Positions 34,139 to 45,438 of a DNA stretch of 64,000 bases are shown here, piece by piece. A model generated the notes under the pieces. That model had not been told where the DNA came from. It was given only the letters and a program-made list of their open reading frames with translations, and searched no databases. The stretch comes from Hyaloperonospora brassicae (taxonomy: Eukaryota; Oomycota; Peronosporomycetes; Peronosporales; Peronosporaceae). The stretch spans positions 36,951 through 100,950 of the forward strand of contig CANTFL010000491.1 of NCBI GenBank assembly GCA_947650285.1. The letters are read 5' to 3'. A program made the translations under genes and the position numbers. The first letter of the stretch is position 1. Each line of letters begins with the position of its first letter.

Positions 34139-35800
34139 CTACAACAGGCATTCAAACCACTTCAACGGTTTCTTCGCATCACTAAAGAAGCCATCGCCAT
34201 TTCGAAACGACGTGTCGACGTGATTAAGTTTTGCCATGTACCGCGGACTTTTGTATGACGTGCCGAAGGTCTCAGGCGGGAGGCCCATCGCGCAGCTTGA
34301 AAACTCTACAATCCCATCGTTTCTAGAGGAGTGGTGTGGAACAACTTTGCCAGCAAGCGCGTAGATTGCCGCCTTCACAGTCACCAAGCCAGCGAAGCTG
34401 TCGCTGCATATGACCGCGTCCACGTTGGCAACATAAGCAGCTTGTGCGGCGGTGTACGCATTGTCTAATTCCGGTGTCGAGAGGTTAGAATTCTTGTATG
34501 TGAGCGACACCTCGCCAGTGTTTACTGGGCAATTGCCCAACAAATCGATGATGCTAGCCACAAAAGCAGTCCGCTCGCCGTGGCATGACTGCTGGATGTA
34601 GTTTGAACCCATGCTGCCTTGCATGGGGGTGCTCGCAGCCACCCAAGATGTGGACGGGTCAAGTTTTACCGTTTTTTTCGCAATGGCACCAGCCAAGATC
34701 ACGTTAGCCATCGAGTGGCCGACAATAATCGTGTCTTTGACAGTTCTTGTAGTTGCGTCACTCGTACGGCTTACTTTAAGCAGCAGATCAACCAAGCGCT
34801 TCTGAATGTCCGGCGAAGTCCACAGTTTATCCCTTGCGTTCACTGTAATATACTTTCTGCTCAAGCAGCACGGAGAGTGGTCACCAATGCTGTCTCCGAA
34901 GTAGCTATGAGGATCGTCATTCGTCAGACCACGTTCTTCAAACGAGATTAGACCAGCGACAAACACACACTCCCGTCGCGCGCCCTTACAGCCACAGCTG
35001 TCATCGGTGATTAGGTCCCAAGCCTTCTCGAATATGTTTGATTGAGCTCTCTCCGCGCGCAGAGCACGGTGGCCCCACTCAGAAAATGACCGAGACACCA
35101 TTGACGGCAGTGACGTGGAGACACGATCTCCGAACGGAACGACTCCGCATGACGTCAATTCCTCTGTCGATACATGCGGAGCCACAATAGTCGGTGGAGA
35201 CTGCTCGTACTTAACGTCGATGTTCAGGTCCTTTCCAAATATCTGAAAACCGTCGTCTGGATCCCATGGCCAACTCGATCGACCTGAGCACAGCACAAAG
35301 TCCTCGTCTGCAAACTGAAACACGAGTATTGACCCGCGCGGACACTTGTCGCTTGACGACATCAACGGGTTGGCGGTGGTCGCAGTGTAAATAGCATCTA
35401 AAACACTGTGAATGGGTGGGACGAAACCGGAGGGGAGACATCCTGATTGGACCTCTTGGCCATTGGGACGCCGCGTGTAGTACGTCACGCCGTTCACGAG
35501 AGAATACTCGTGACAGTCTCCGTCCTGCTCAAACGACGCGATTCCGTCGTATACCATTCGTCCGTCGTCGGCCGAGCGCTTCGGTGCAGGGACCGCGACG
35601 ACGTCGAATGTCGAGACACCGTGGACGTACATGGCTTTGCGCTTGAGCTCGAAAGTAAATCGAAGCGCTGGTTGTTCCTGCAGGTTGAGGAGGATACGGT
35701 GCTTGGCAAGGTGTGCGTGAAAGTGATGCGAGTAGTTGGTCCCCTGCGTCACAGCGAGGCAGGCGCCGACAAGGGCGACCACTGCGAGTCTCCAGAACAT
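34139..35800 (-). CDS. Secreted alpha/beta-hydrolase (lipase-like)
   Basis: Intact single-exon gene, 553 residues if started at ATG 35800. An in-frame ATG at 35909-35911 would add 37 charged residues, but the later Met is followed at once by a signal peptide (FWRLAVVALVGACLAVTQG), so I prefer it. The nucleophile elbow is VGHSMAN (Ser about residue 363), a variant of GxSxG that starts a helix after a hydrophobic strand (DTIIV). Candidate Asp and His are in NDGIVEFSSC (about 495) and KLNHVDTSF (about 527). Many paired Cys (SCGCKG, PCCLS, SCHGE) suggest disulfides in the secretory route. Likely an extracellular esterase or lipase; substrate unknown. It sits alone between transposons, is not repeated in the window, and its frame has no breaks. 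Family naming is from motif recognition only. Confidence 0.8.
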   Translation of the reverse strand: MFWRLAVVALVGACLAVTQGTNYSHHFHAHLAKHRILLNLQEQPALRFTFELKRKAMYVHGVSTFDVVAVPAPKRSADDGRMVYDGIASFEQDGDCHEYSLVNGVTYYTRRPNGQEVQSGCLPSGFVPPIHSVLDAIYTATTANPLMSSSDKCPRGSILVFQFADEDFVLCSGRSSWPWDPDDGFQIFGKDLNIDVKYEQSPPTIVAPHVSTEELTSCGVVPFGDRVSTSLPSMVSRSFSEWGHRALRAERAQSNIFEKAWDLITDDSCGCKGARRECVFVAGLISFEERGLTNDDPHSYFGDSIGDHSPCCLSRKYITVNARDKLWTSPDIQKRLVDLLLKVSRTSDATTRTVKDTIIVGHSMANVILAGAIAKKTVKLDPSTSWVAASTPMQGSMGSNYIQQSCHGERTAFVASIIDLLGNCPVNTGEVSLTYKNSNLSTPELDNAYTAAQAAYVANVDAVICSDSFAGLVTVKAAIYALAGKVVPHHSSRNDGIVEFSSCAMGLPPETFGTSYKSPRYMAKLNHVDTSFRNGDGFFSDAKKPLKWFECLL

Positions 35801-35999
35801 CCATTGCCGTCCGGGCCGTGACGCCGTTTCCCTGCGCCTACCTGGAGGCTCATACTGGTGGAGTTCACCTGGCTCGAAGCCGAGCGAAAGTCGCTTTGGA
35901 CTCCATGTCATGCTTCTCGAGAGAGCTATTTTGTATTTTCAGAAGTGGGCTTTTCATCTGTTGCCAGTTTGAACATACAGACGAAGGAAAAAGAGTCGG

Positions 36000-38537
36000 T
36001 CAAGGCGATTTGCACACGACAAACTCTCTTCCGCTCCGAGGCTACAACTGTTGGGTTAAGAACAGGACCGAGCGAGGTACGCAACACGCGTTGGACTGTG
36101 CACATAGCGTCGAGAGAGTGTATGCGTGTGTCATACTGTTATGATCTCATAACATCATTGGTGCCAGGTGTGCATGTAAAGACGATAGCCCTTCGAGAAT
36201 ATGGGGCCCAGATAATTTTTGCCCACGAGTGCTCCACCAACGTCATGTCGCTGTCGTTCGCTGGATGTCACGTGTTCGTGACAATCTACGTGAGCGTTTG
36301 TGAAACCGATCGGCAAACTCGTTTGTTTATGGCGAATAGAAAACATACAGTACGACTCGCCACAGAACATTACAATGTACACGAAAAGTATTGCTGATCT
36401 AGAACGCGCGGAGGATGCGTGCGATTGCTACGAAGGAGGTATGGTGTGTTTCGAGCTCGTGCACACTACTATTACAAGAGCTATCATTGGCTTGCTTTGT
36501 TGCAGTCCAGACCGAAACGTCCGGTACATCGGGAACTGGTTGGAATTGGAGATTCTTCTCGGTCCATTGGCGTTACACATACTGCACATGTCCGTGGTTG
36601 ACACAAAGTAGTTCTGTGGACGGTCAGTTACCCTGTTTGACGCGGAAACTGACTGCAGTATACTTGCACTTCAAAAAGTGCATTTCTTGTATGTTCGACT
36701 ACATCACTCGGAGTCTCGAGTGCTGGCCCTCACTGGCATTCGAACTCTGTGTACAGTTGTGAATTGGAATCGGGAACGACAATGAATGCCACGTTTATAT
36801 GGCCACACAGTTGCGCGGTGCATCAAGATGTCTTACTTATCGTCATCGATAATTTGTGAGTGAGCACTTCGATAGACATGCTACAACGTCGATTCTTCCA
36901 GGGCTTATCCGTCTCAATCTTGTGTACACTCGCCGTATTGCACCACATGTATCGTACGGACGCGAGCTGTTCCAGTCTGGCGTCTTGTTCATGAGCAAAT
37001 CCTGCTTCTAGCTGGTTCTACGCAAGCATACCGGTTTGGAAACACCAGCACTCAGAGGTTGGTAAACAGTCCTTCACGTCAGAATATCGACGGCTCACTT
37101 TCTATCCTTTCCTGTATCAATCGACCGAGCACTGACCGTAAAGGCCTCATCGCCCGCCTCTGGTGAAGCCTCAGAAGATGGGCTGTCAGAAGGTATGCGT
37201 GCACCAGCCTTCGTGCAACAGCTTTCCATCTATTCTTTTTGTACGCAAAGAAGTATGAGTTAGTGCACTCGTTGATGATAACGAAGAGTAGACCGTTAAT
37301 AACGCTGCCTACTTCGAGATAAAAAATGTAGCCAGAAGAAGAGATTGAAGCGCTGAACCAAGGTACGAGAATTGGTTCACCAGAACTGCTTTACTCTTAG
37401 TAAACGATTGTGTACGAGTGTATGAGCCGACGTGACGGGGGTAAGCGAGCATGCTGTTTTCTTGCGCTTTACGGCACTATCAAGCAGGTGTTGGAACTGT
37501 TGGCTGACCTCTGTTGAATGATTGGCGGACTCATCGCTAATGGATGTCGCATGATTGTCGACTTCATGGACGACCTCTGTTGCCTTGAACTTGAAATTGT
37601 ATCAAACGTCGGTTTCATAATACACAGACTTTATTAGCTCTGTACATGCATTTAAAACAAAGATGACAAAACATCTCTACGAGCGAATTCGTGCAACGAG
37701 AGTTCCCTTTAGCTTGACTTGAGTTTTAGCTCTTTACTCTGATACCATCTTGGGCCTCGAACCTATCCAGACCCCGGGTACAACACATGATGCATTTTGG
37801 TTGGGTGAAGGAAGGGGTTACACAGAGTAAAAGTCAATATATGGCGAGAACATTCAATCATAATTGATGATATTGAATATAATTGCGACCAATCAATTAT
37901 CAATACATACTTAGATATCAAGCTGATTGATATATTGCAATATAGTTCATGATTCGAACGAGTAAAAAAGTGTTCTTCCGTGAAGCTATTCAGAATTATA
38001 AGAGGACAGAATAGTGACGCTGTGCTGTCTGCGATACCATAAATTTTCCGACACTTTTTTCTCGACAACTATTCTGACAAATGGATAATGTCTTTTTAAT
38101 ACGGAGGGTTTACAATTAGGAGGGCTAAAAATTATACGCTAAATGCGTATTCACTGCATTTGGTTTTGGCCTGTGTTGGCACTCCCAACAGGCCATGCGC
38201 CGAAGACAAGTGAGGCTCGATCCTTGCTGAATGGTGCTACAGCAAAAGACGTGATACTGTACAAGACAGAGATCTTCCTGTAGTATCTATTGGCGGCTAA
38301 GAGAATGAGGTGCGACTGAAGGGTAAGTCAAACGGTCTTTTGCTTTATTTCTTACGTACAAGACTAATTATCAGGCATGTAAGTGTGGCGCAATTCATTC
38401 CATAGGCCCATTACAGCATGCGTAAAATCGTATCGATTGCTATTTGACACTCAGCGACAAATAGAACACATTGACCGTGCAGTAAGTTAATCAAGCGTTA
38501 GTCGAAGTGTGAAATCGTGCAGTCTGACGTTATTGTT
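36000..38537. other. Intergenic DNA upstream of the hydrolase to element E
   Basis: No convincing gene. The plus-strand ORF at 35858-36397 begins inside the hydrolase gene and shows no domain. 37800-38060 is AT-rich with TTGATAT repeats. A perfect-looking stem GGCCTGTGTTGG / CCAACAGGCC with a short loop lies at 38169-38194. The last bases before element E are TTGTT (38533-38537). Confidence 0.5.
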
Positions 38538-39064
38538 TGTAACGGGGTCACACGTCGACTGGTAGTCGACATTAGGTGTGGTTCACACAAGGGATTGGAT
38601 CCTCTTCAAAGTAATGTTAGAACACAGTATCAATTGTTGAAGACTGATGTCTGTCCACCATTAATACAAAATCTTTGAGAGGTTTATTTAAGACATTAGC
38701 GAGTAGGTTAATTACTTTGTTCTACGGTGTTCTTTCAGATAAACAGAAATAAAGTTCAGTTCCCATTTTGATCAACATAAGACACGTGCCTCTTTGAGGC
38801 GTCTTGCAATCGTAAGGAAGTAGCAACGCCTTGTTAAAGCAGCTACTCCTTGTGTACTCAGTGCGTTTGATTCTTTGAATTGTTTGGTCTCCCCGGAACA
38901 GGGACCGTAAGCTCTCTGAGATTGTTGACTCTTTGAGTCGGGTTCTTTGAACCAAACCTTAGCTCTCGAAGCTGTTGACTCTATGAGTCGGGCTCGTAGA
39001 ACCAAAGTTGCTCATTGAGCGTTAAGTCTTCCTCTGACTTAAGAAGCTTTGTAGCTCCGCTACA
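38538..39064 (+). repeat. Element E 5' LTR with internal duplication
   Basis: 527 bp, against 471 bp for the 3' LTR. Most of the excess is a tandem duplication near its end: GCTCTCTGAGATTGTTGACTC with following CTTTGAGTCGGG (38911-38957) and a diverged second copy (38961-39007, GCTCTCGAAGCTGTTGACTC). The 3' LTR has only one unit. Each unit contains the inverted repeat GACTC..GAGTC. Confidence 0.9.
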
Positions 39065-39066
39065 CT

Positions 39067-39078
39067 TGGTAGCACTCG
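39067..39078 (+). other. Element E primer-binding site
   Basis: TGGTAGCACTCG begins two bases after the LTR end. The same first ten bases (TGGTAGCACT) follow the 5' LTR of element C at 52878. The complement, AGTGCTACCA, would be the 3' end of the priming tRNA. The tRNA species cannot be identified from this window. Confidence 0.75.
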
Positions 39079-39123
39079 TAGTCAATCTACACGTGAGTCG
39101 GTAACGACTGATCCTCTGTGAGG

Positions 39124-40071
39124 ATGGAGCAATCCACACCCCTATTTGAGGCTCAAAATGTCGCGCTCGATAAGCTGACCGCGGCCGTAGGCCCAGAATA
39201 TGTGGGATTTTCCTGCACACGGTCCCGATGTGCTCAATGAACGAGTCGAGACCTTCATGCAGCATGAAACGGCCCTGTCTGGACAGGTTTAAAACCAAAT
39301 AGCGTTGGCCATGCCAGCACGCTACGTGGCAATGCCACCAGAAGAGGCTGAACCTCGTCCCCTTCGAGTGGACGCTAACCATTACTCCGGAAAGGAAGGG
39401 GAAAACCTCACCCTCTGGATCCGTAAGATTGAGATGGCCATGAGCCCTGGCCTTATCTCACTTAAGTACCAGCGGTTCTGATTGCCTATTTCCAATCTCG
39501 ATGAAAGAGCTAGAAAAGGGCTCTGACGTGCGGCACGTCGGTCGACTTGGCGTTTCCCACTTGGTATTCGCTCAAGTTAGACCTTCTGCAAGTTTTCTCG
39601 CCGCCTAACTAGGATTATCGCGTGCGATCACGCTTCTTGTCTACCCGTCAGGGTAAGAATGAGTTAACGGACTATGTCCAAGAGTTGAGAACTCTGATGG
39701 CTGCTATGCAGTCTGACCCTCTCCCTGAGACAGTCTATGTGACTGTCTTAATGGAAGGTCTTCGTAATGGCGTTTCCAGGACCGAGGTGTTTCGGGTCTT
39801 CCCTCTACTTTTTATGAAGCTATTAGTCGCTCAAAATGATGAGCACAACTTTAAGTCGGCCAGACTTGGTTGGAATGGGTACAACCCAAGCTTTGCGAGG
39901 GCGACCTCTGTGAACACCTCGGCTTATTGTAAGCCAGAACCGATGGATCTAAGCCATGCTGAAGATGGAGGTGAAGCGGAGCTTCATGTTGAAGAGCAAC
40001 GACAGGAAGTGAAATGCTGTTATATGTGTGGAAGCACTAAACACTTGCGTCTTACTTGTCCTTTGCGTTAG
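39124..40071 (+). pseudogene. Element E gag
   Basis: It starts at ATG 39124 (MEQSTPLFEAQNVALDKLTA), shifts frame near 39230, and continues from 39312 (ARYVAMPPEEAEPRPLRVDA, then LTLWIRKIEMAM), the capsid start of this family. After a stop at 39478 a clean frame (39622-40071) gives TRQGKNELTDYVQELRTLMA and MEGLRNGVSRTEVFRVFP, the Retrotrans_gag core. It ends with the nucleocapsid knuckle CYMCGSTKHLRLTC (CX2CX4HX4C, intact, about 40018-40059). The protein would package the RNA. At least two stops and one shift make it nonfunctional. Confidence 0.85.
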
Positions 40072-40199
40072 CAACTACCGACTCCTGTGCACGAAACCCC
40101 AGCCACAACCATAAACCTGGAATGGCACGGAGAAACGTCGACACCCAGTAGATGCGGGACGCATTACTGGGGTAGAACTGAGTTCTGTTGCTACTCTAC

Positions 40200-41380
40200 A
40201 TGGTAGTGTGGTAAAGCGGTCTCAAAGAAATCTCTTTGGGACGTGGAGTGGCGATCGAGGATGGGCGATCGCACGGGTCCCACGTTTCAGTTGAACCAAG
40301 ATCACTGTGATTGGATGATACAAGCTGGGACGGGTGGCTGACGATAACGTACCCCAAACCCAATTGGATAGGATCGTCCAATCTGGGATGAGGTTATGGG
40401 GTGGTCAGACCCGTTTTGATTACGCAATCCGTCGTGAGACAGGGCAAGAAAAGACTCTCGATTTCACTGGAAGATCGCGATCCTAACCTAGGATCGCAAA
40501 TCTGATCTCCGTCTGCGATCCATTAGTAGGATCGCGATCCGCTAGTAGGATCGCGATCCACGGCTAGGATCGCGAACCGTTAGTGGGATCACGATCCACG
40601 GCTAGGATCGCGAACCGCCAGTAAGATCGCGATCCGCTAGTAGGATCGTGGGGACATCTTGGGTGGGCCACAAGAAAGACACAACGGTTGATATACTGGG
40701 TGTGGACCACACAAATGTGAGGGGGCGATCTTCCTGGAAAGGCGACGCGTGGCATCTGGTTAGGACATACGGATAGGCATAGGGGTAGGGTTTTAGGATT
40801 GATTGGATAACATTAAACAGAGTTCAAATTAATTCACAAGGCACACGTTATCTCTTCCGGGTTGGATTTTTTGGCCCCCCGTTGAACAAAGATTAACGGT
40901 ACACGTCTACGCAAGTGTCACACCTGGATTGTTTTGGCCAGGTGTGTTCAAGAACCCTCAAGTAACATCAACTGCGATCGGACGCAGCAATACAAGTAAA
41001 GGCAAGGCGCAAGATCGCGAGACGGCTCAAGTGGTCAGAAGGCTCGCGGATCAAGCAACCATACAGTGGACAAGGCGATTTCGTTGAGATCAGGGTTACT
41101 CAAGTCAGTACCCACAAGTACCCCGTGATCGCGTGAAGATTTCCGCACGATCACACCCCCATCCCCAACACGGTCAAGTTTTCTTTTGAGACGAGTCCAC
41201 CTGGAAGAGTGCAACCCGCCCTACCGACGGGTACACAAGGTGAGGAAAGCTATCAAGAACACGGGATCGGAGTACCCCCTCCGTTAGTCGGTCGTCCGGG
41301 CGCCAGTGGAGAGTTGGGATCGACTCATAATTTGAGCGATCGCCACTCCACCACAGTAGAGTGAAACAGGACTTAGCCCT
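40200..41380 (+). repeat. H-lineage LTR plus leader fragment inside element E
   Basis: Between gag and protease of E lies about 1.2 kb that is not T or E sequence. Its right part (40800-41370) aligns with the H leader copies (2930-3480 and the complement of 22640-23110). The junction GATTGGATAACATTAAACAGAG (40802-40823) matches the LTR end of H1. The left part is a GATC-rich LTR. Because both LTR and leader are present it is a fragment, not a solo LTR. Its exact ends and target duplication were not found. Confidence 0.7.
40475..40655. repeat. Tandem palindromic GGATCGCGATCC array
   Basis: About eight units of 19-20 bp, each built on GGATCGCGATCC (a perfect 12-bp palindrome) followed by a variable spacer such as GCTAGTA or ACGGCTA. 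Some units are decayed (GGATCGCGAACC, GGATCACGATCC). It lies in the U3-like part of the H-lineage LTR fragment. Related but irregular GATC words occur in both H1 LTRs. Confidence 0.9.
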
Positions 41381-41403
41381 TCCTAGCTATGTGCCCACCA
41401 GCA

Positions 41404-41908
41404 CAGAGCGTAAATGCAAGTCTGGCTTGCTAGTCGCCGAGGCGAAGGGAATAGACTTTTAAAGCATTGGTCAATCCTAATCGACTTCGGGGAATCATGC
41501 AATGACGCTCGACGTCGTTCCCTGGAGAGAAGTCAGCGATACGCTGAAGCGCTCGTAGCGCATGAGGATGATTCGATCACCTTTCATTTAGCGACTTGTA
41601 GTCGCGTCACGGTGCCTAAAGTTCCATTAAAATTAGATGTGAAGTTTTTAGATTTTGGCAGCATTGAACGCTGTCTTGTCCTCGATTTGGATTCGAGATA
41701 TGATCTCATCCTGGGTATGGCTTGGCTTGAATGCGATGAGCCATGGATTGATTGGAGGTCTAAGACCTTAGACGCCACGCTCAATGTTTCTAGCGAAGCT
41801 TTGAAGAGTAATGAACCCACCTTTTCTAGGCAACAAAAGCGCTATTTGGCGCGAGTCATTGGCGGAAGATGTCAATGTGCTGGACATTGGTATGTCGGAG
41901 CTAACTAG
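41404..41908 (+). pseudogene. Element E aspartic protease
   Basis: The frame 41414-41908 contains ILIDFGESCNDARRRSLERS, where the family would have D[ST]GAS: Ser is Phe and Ala is Glu, so the active site is damaged. Then follow SITFHLATCSRVTVPKVPLK and RCLVLDLDSRYDLILGMAWL with the ILG motif, and PWIDWRSKTLDATL. The upstream KSGLLVAEAKG reads in another frame, marking a shift near 41450. The linker then passes into the long pol frame below. Confidence 0.85.
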
Positions 41909-43349
41909 CTCGAATGTCTATGACATGAATATTGAGCGGAGCTCTTCTAATGTGTTTGAAGAGAGATGTACTCCGTTGAGTGATAATCGTTGTGATAATG
42001 AGTCACTGCATGCGTCAAGCATGGTTGGCCTACGGGCGGGACATACAGGAAGTAATTCCCATGATGTAAGTGCGGTGGCACGTGAAATTACACAGAATGA
42101 GGGCGGCCGTGATGGCACCTCACTGAATGTCGATAATGACAGTGTTGGCAAACAGCCAGAGCATTCAGGGCAAAGCCCACTTAATGCAAGTGAAGTGGTA
42201 TGTGTTAATCCACTGGGTGAAGTGTTCGAGTTACATAACTCTCCACCATATTTCGTTCAAGACATGAGCTCTTGTATAGAGCGTGCTAAGACAACTAGCA
42301 ACTACAGGGACCCTACTGTCCCAACTTTTGAGAAGCGTAATGAGTCTACGATCCGTCAGTCCCGACGCCCGGTGGCAGCTAATGAGCGCCCCACGTCAGA
42401 TACGTCCCATAGTGATAAAAGCAACAATACACTATACACACTTGTTAATGGAGTAACTGGTCATGTTGATGGTAACATCCGTCTCGCAACTCTTCCGTCT
42501 GTGGACACTCTCTTCAAATTGGACGAAATGTCTGATGGCGACTTTAGCCAAGCCTTACAGGCCGGAGAATTATCCGATCTAGTGGTCATTCGACCCGATG
42601 CAGAGTTGAGTTCTTCCTCGTTATTGGACGAATCCGTCCTCGAGGACACAAAGGCATCACTAAGTAAGCGTAGTGGATCTGCGATCCTTAAAAATCCGAT
42701 GGACCCGTTTTATCCTTTGGTAAAGGAATTTCAAGACGTGGTGTGTCACGACCCGCCGTCTGTCTTACCTCCTGACATAGGTGTACGTCACGAAATTGAC
42801 CTAGTTTCTGGAACTAAATACTGCGTAACACGGCAGTGGCCTTTACCAAAGCAGCGGTGCGACGTCACTGACGACTTCTCTCGTGCAAAGCACGCGGCAG
42901 TAATGGTTCGTGAGAGCAAATCTTCTTATTTCACACCGACATTTTGTGTCAAAAAGCCCAATGGGAAGTGGCGCATTGTTCATGATTACAATAACCTTAA
43001 TGCAGCCACCATCCCGGCTCAGACACCAATTCCGAGGAAGGATGTTCTTCAGAACAATACGGTGGGATGTACAATGTACAGTGCGCTCGACTTAGGCGAT
43101 GGTTATTACCAACTTCTCATGCGAGAAAGCGATATTCCGCTGACAGCGGTCAGCACTCCAATCTGTATGCTATGGGAGTGGCTTGTTATGCCGCAAGGGT
43201 TATCAAATGACCCTTCTACATTCAACCGTCTTATGACACAATTGTTCAGACCTCACAGAGTTTATGCACAGACATACTTTGATGACAACTTTGTCCATAG
43301 TCGTGCTATGAACGGTCGGTCAGATGTGGACAATCACATTGACCATTAA
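41811..43349 (+). pseudogene. Element E protease-RT linker and reverse transcriptase
   Basis: The longest retrotransposon frame here, 512 codons. Residues 1-290 are an acidic, Ser/Asn-rich linker without recognised domain. From about 300 comes reverse transcriptase: FYPLVKEFQDVV, then HEIDLVSGTKYC, then TFCVKKPNGKWRIVHDYNNL, then YSALDLGDGYYQLLM, then LWEWLVMPQGLSNDPSTFNR, and the catalytic QTYFDDNFVHS (YFDD at about 43276-43287). It ends at TAA 43347. The thumb (LYVNASTCIFGAEE, RADPAKVKAIVDW) continues to 43540 after that stop and another. The core is nearly complete, which makes E relatively young. Confidence 0.9.
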
Positions 43350-43556
43350 CAAGCGATGCTCGAGTGGATGCGCACGAATAAGTTGTACGTCAACGCTTCT
43401 ACATGCATCTTTGGTGCAGAAGAGATTCTCTTTTAAGGGTGCTTTATTTGTAAGCGAGGCCTTAGAGCGGATCCCGCTAAGGTAAAAGCCATAGTCGATT
43501 GGCCGGTTCCAAAGAACCAAAAGGACTTACGTAAGTGGCTTGGCCTTGCCAATTAC

Positions 43557-44130
43557 TTGCACAAGTACAGTGCGAAATACGCATATATGGCTCGGCCATT
43601 ATCCAATCTCCTTAAAAAGGATGTGGAATGGTGTTGGACTAGCACTGAGCATGATTCTTTTCAAGCAGTAAAGGAGAGTCTCCTTCATGCGTCAATATTG
43701 GCTATGCCCGATCATGATCGATCTTTCAGTGTCGTCTGTGACGTATCTGACTTTGCCATAGGCAGTGATCTGCTACAATCAGATGCCGATGGACGGGAAC
43801 ACGCCATTGCGTTTGAGTACCGGCAGCTGAAGGCTCCAGAAAAGAAGTATACTGTTCATAAATAGGAGCCATTTGCAATGAAGTATGCTCTCGTCAAATT
43901 CAGAGTCCATCTGCTTGGCTCTAAGCCGTTTGGGATCTATACAGATAATGCGTCACTACGCACTGCGACCCAGTCGCCTCACCTCTCTCAGAGAATGGCT
44001 CGTTGGCTTTCCTTCTTTGCGGAGTACAACTTCGAGGTGAAGTATAAGCCGGGCAAGCAGAATGATTTGGCTGATGCGTTGTCACGCAGGCCTGACTATG
44101 AGCTTGCTCATGTTACGACTCTGTCGTTGT
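43557..44130 (+). pseudogene. Element E RNase H
   Basis: Frames 43557-43865 and the start of 43878-44438, separated by TAG at 43863. SFSVVCDVSDFAIGSDLLQ carries the first Asp; KYTVHK then EPFAMKYALVKFR is the helix region; FGIYTDNASLRTA and VKYKPGKQNDLADALSRRPD hold the other acidic residues. All catalytic positions appear present apart from the interrupting stop. Confidence 0.9.
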
Positions 44131-44159
44131 CGGTCACTGACCTTATCCGTACGGCATAT

Positions 44160-45430
44160 GTCAAGGATGAACATTGTGTAGATCTGCTACGTGATCTAGG
44201 GAGCGAGGAGTTTAACAACTCAGACCTAGAATTGTCGGCACGATTACGTGCGAGGTTACATCGATATTCCATCGATCAAGGCCTGTTGTGCTATAGCACG
44301 GATGTGGAGGATACTCCTCGCATCGTTGTCCCTCATGAGGAGGAGTTGAAGTATCGGATCCTCTATGAGGCACATGATACTGCGTTGAGTGGTCATCTCG
44401 GTCGTGAGAAGATCTACGGATCAGTTAGCCAATGTTAGTAGTGGCCCAAACTTTACAAATGGGTAAGCACATATGTGCGTACGTGTGAAACGTGTCAACG
44501 GGTGAAACCATCACCTCACGCGGCCGCGCCGCTGGATAGTTTGCCTATACCCAAAGGGTGTTGGGATTCCATCAGTATGGACTTCCTGTTCGGTTTACCG
44601 CAGGATGTGTATGTAAATACGGGTATTGTGGTCTTTGTTGACCGTTTGAGCGAGATGGCTCATTTAGCGGCGATGCCAGATACCATTGATGGTGAAGGGA
44701 CAGCCACGCGGTTTATCGATCGTGTGTTTCGACAACACGGTTTGCCGTTGGCAATTGTCTCTGATAGAGATCCTCGCTTCACTGGGAAGTTTTGGAAGTC
44801 CATCTTCAAGGTGCTCGGCACACGTTTGGACATGTCCACAGCGGATCATCCGCAGACTAATGGTCAAACCGAGCGAGTGAATCGCATCATCGGAGACATC
44901 GTGCGCCATTTGTGCGTTGAAAAGCCCAAGCATTGAGGTTCGATGCTCCCTGTTGTTGAGTTTGCGTTGAATAACACCGTGCATGACCCCACCGACTACA
45001 CACCGTTTTATGTGAATGGTCTCACTCACCCTCGCGTTACATTGACGCTACCACTTCGTCATTCAGGGCTTGGTGGGGGATGAAGTGCCGATCGGTTTGC
45101 TGACATCAGCCCTGCTACTGTTCAGAAACAGATAAGCGAGTTTCTCGCAACAAGGTTGATAGTCTTACGACATGTGAGTGACGCACTGGCTGATAGCCAA
45201 GGCAAGCAGAAGGAACAAGCCGATGCTGAAGGCAGAGGTTGTATTGAACTTTATGAGGTCGGAGACCAAGTTTTACTCAATGCTAAAAACTTAACTACAA
45301 ATGGAGTGTCCGCCGCCTTCAGGACAAAGTTGCGTCCGCGCTTCATGGACCATTCACGGTCGTTGCCAAGAAGGGACTTGCATATACGCTCAACCTTCCG
45401 CGCAAACTTCGCACCCCCTCTGTTATACGT
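44160..45430 (+). pseudogene. Element E integrase
   Basis: The HHCC finger begins in 43878-44438 (YEAHDTALSGHLGREKIY), is cut by TAG at 44436, and resumes at 44475 with CETCQRVKPSP. The core 44475-44936 has SMDFLFGLPQD (first Asp), IVSDRDPRFTGKFW (second Asp) and TNGQTERVNR (Glu): an intact DDE triad. A TGA at 44934 separates FALNNTVHDPTDYTPFYVNG and the later basic region (45156-45430). The pol frame here needs three corrections at least. Confidence 0.9.
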
Positions 45431-45438
45431 AGGCTTTC

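Noticed and set aside
35858..36397. 179-codon plus-strand ORF overlapping the 5' end of the hydrolase gene
   Set aside because: It begins inside the hydrolase coding region on the other strand and shows no motif; chance is likely.
40475..40655. CRISPR array
   Set aside because: Units are short and palindromic with 7-8 bp spacers, in a eukaryotic LTR; no cas genes are near.
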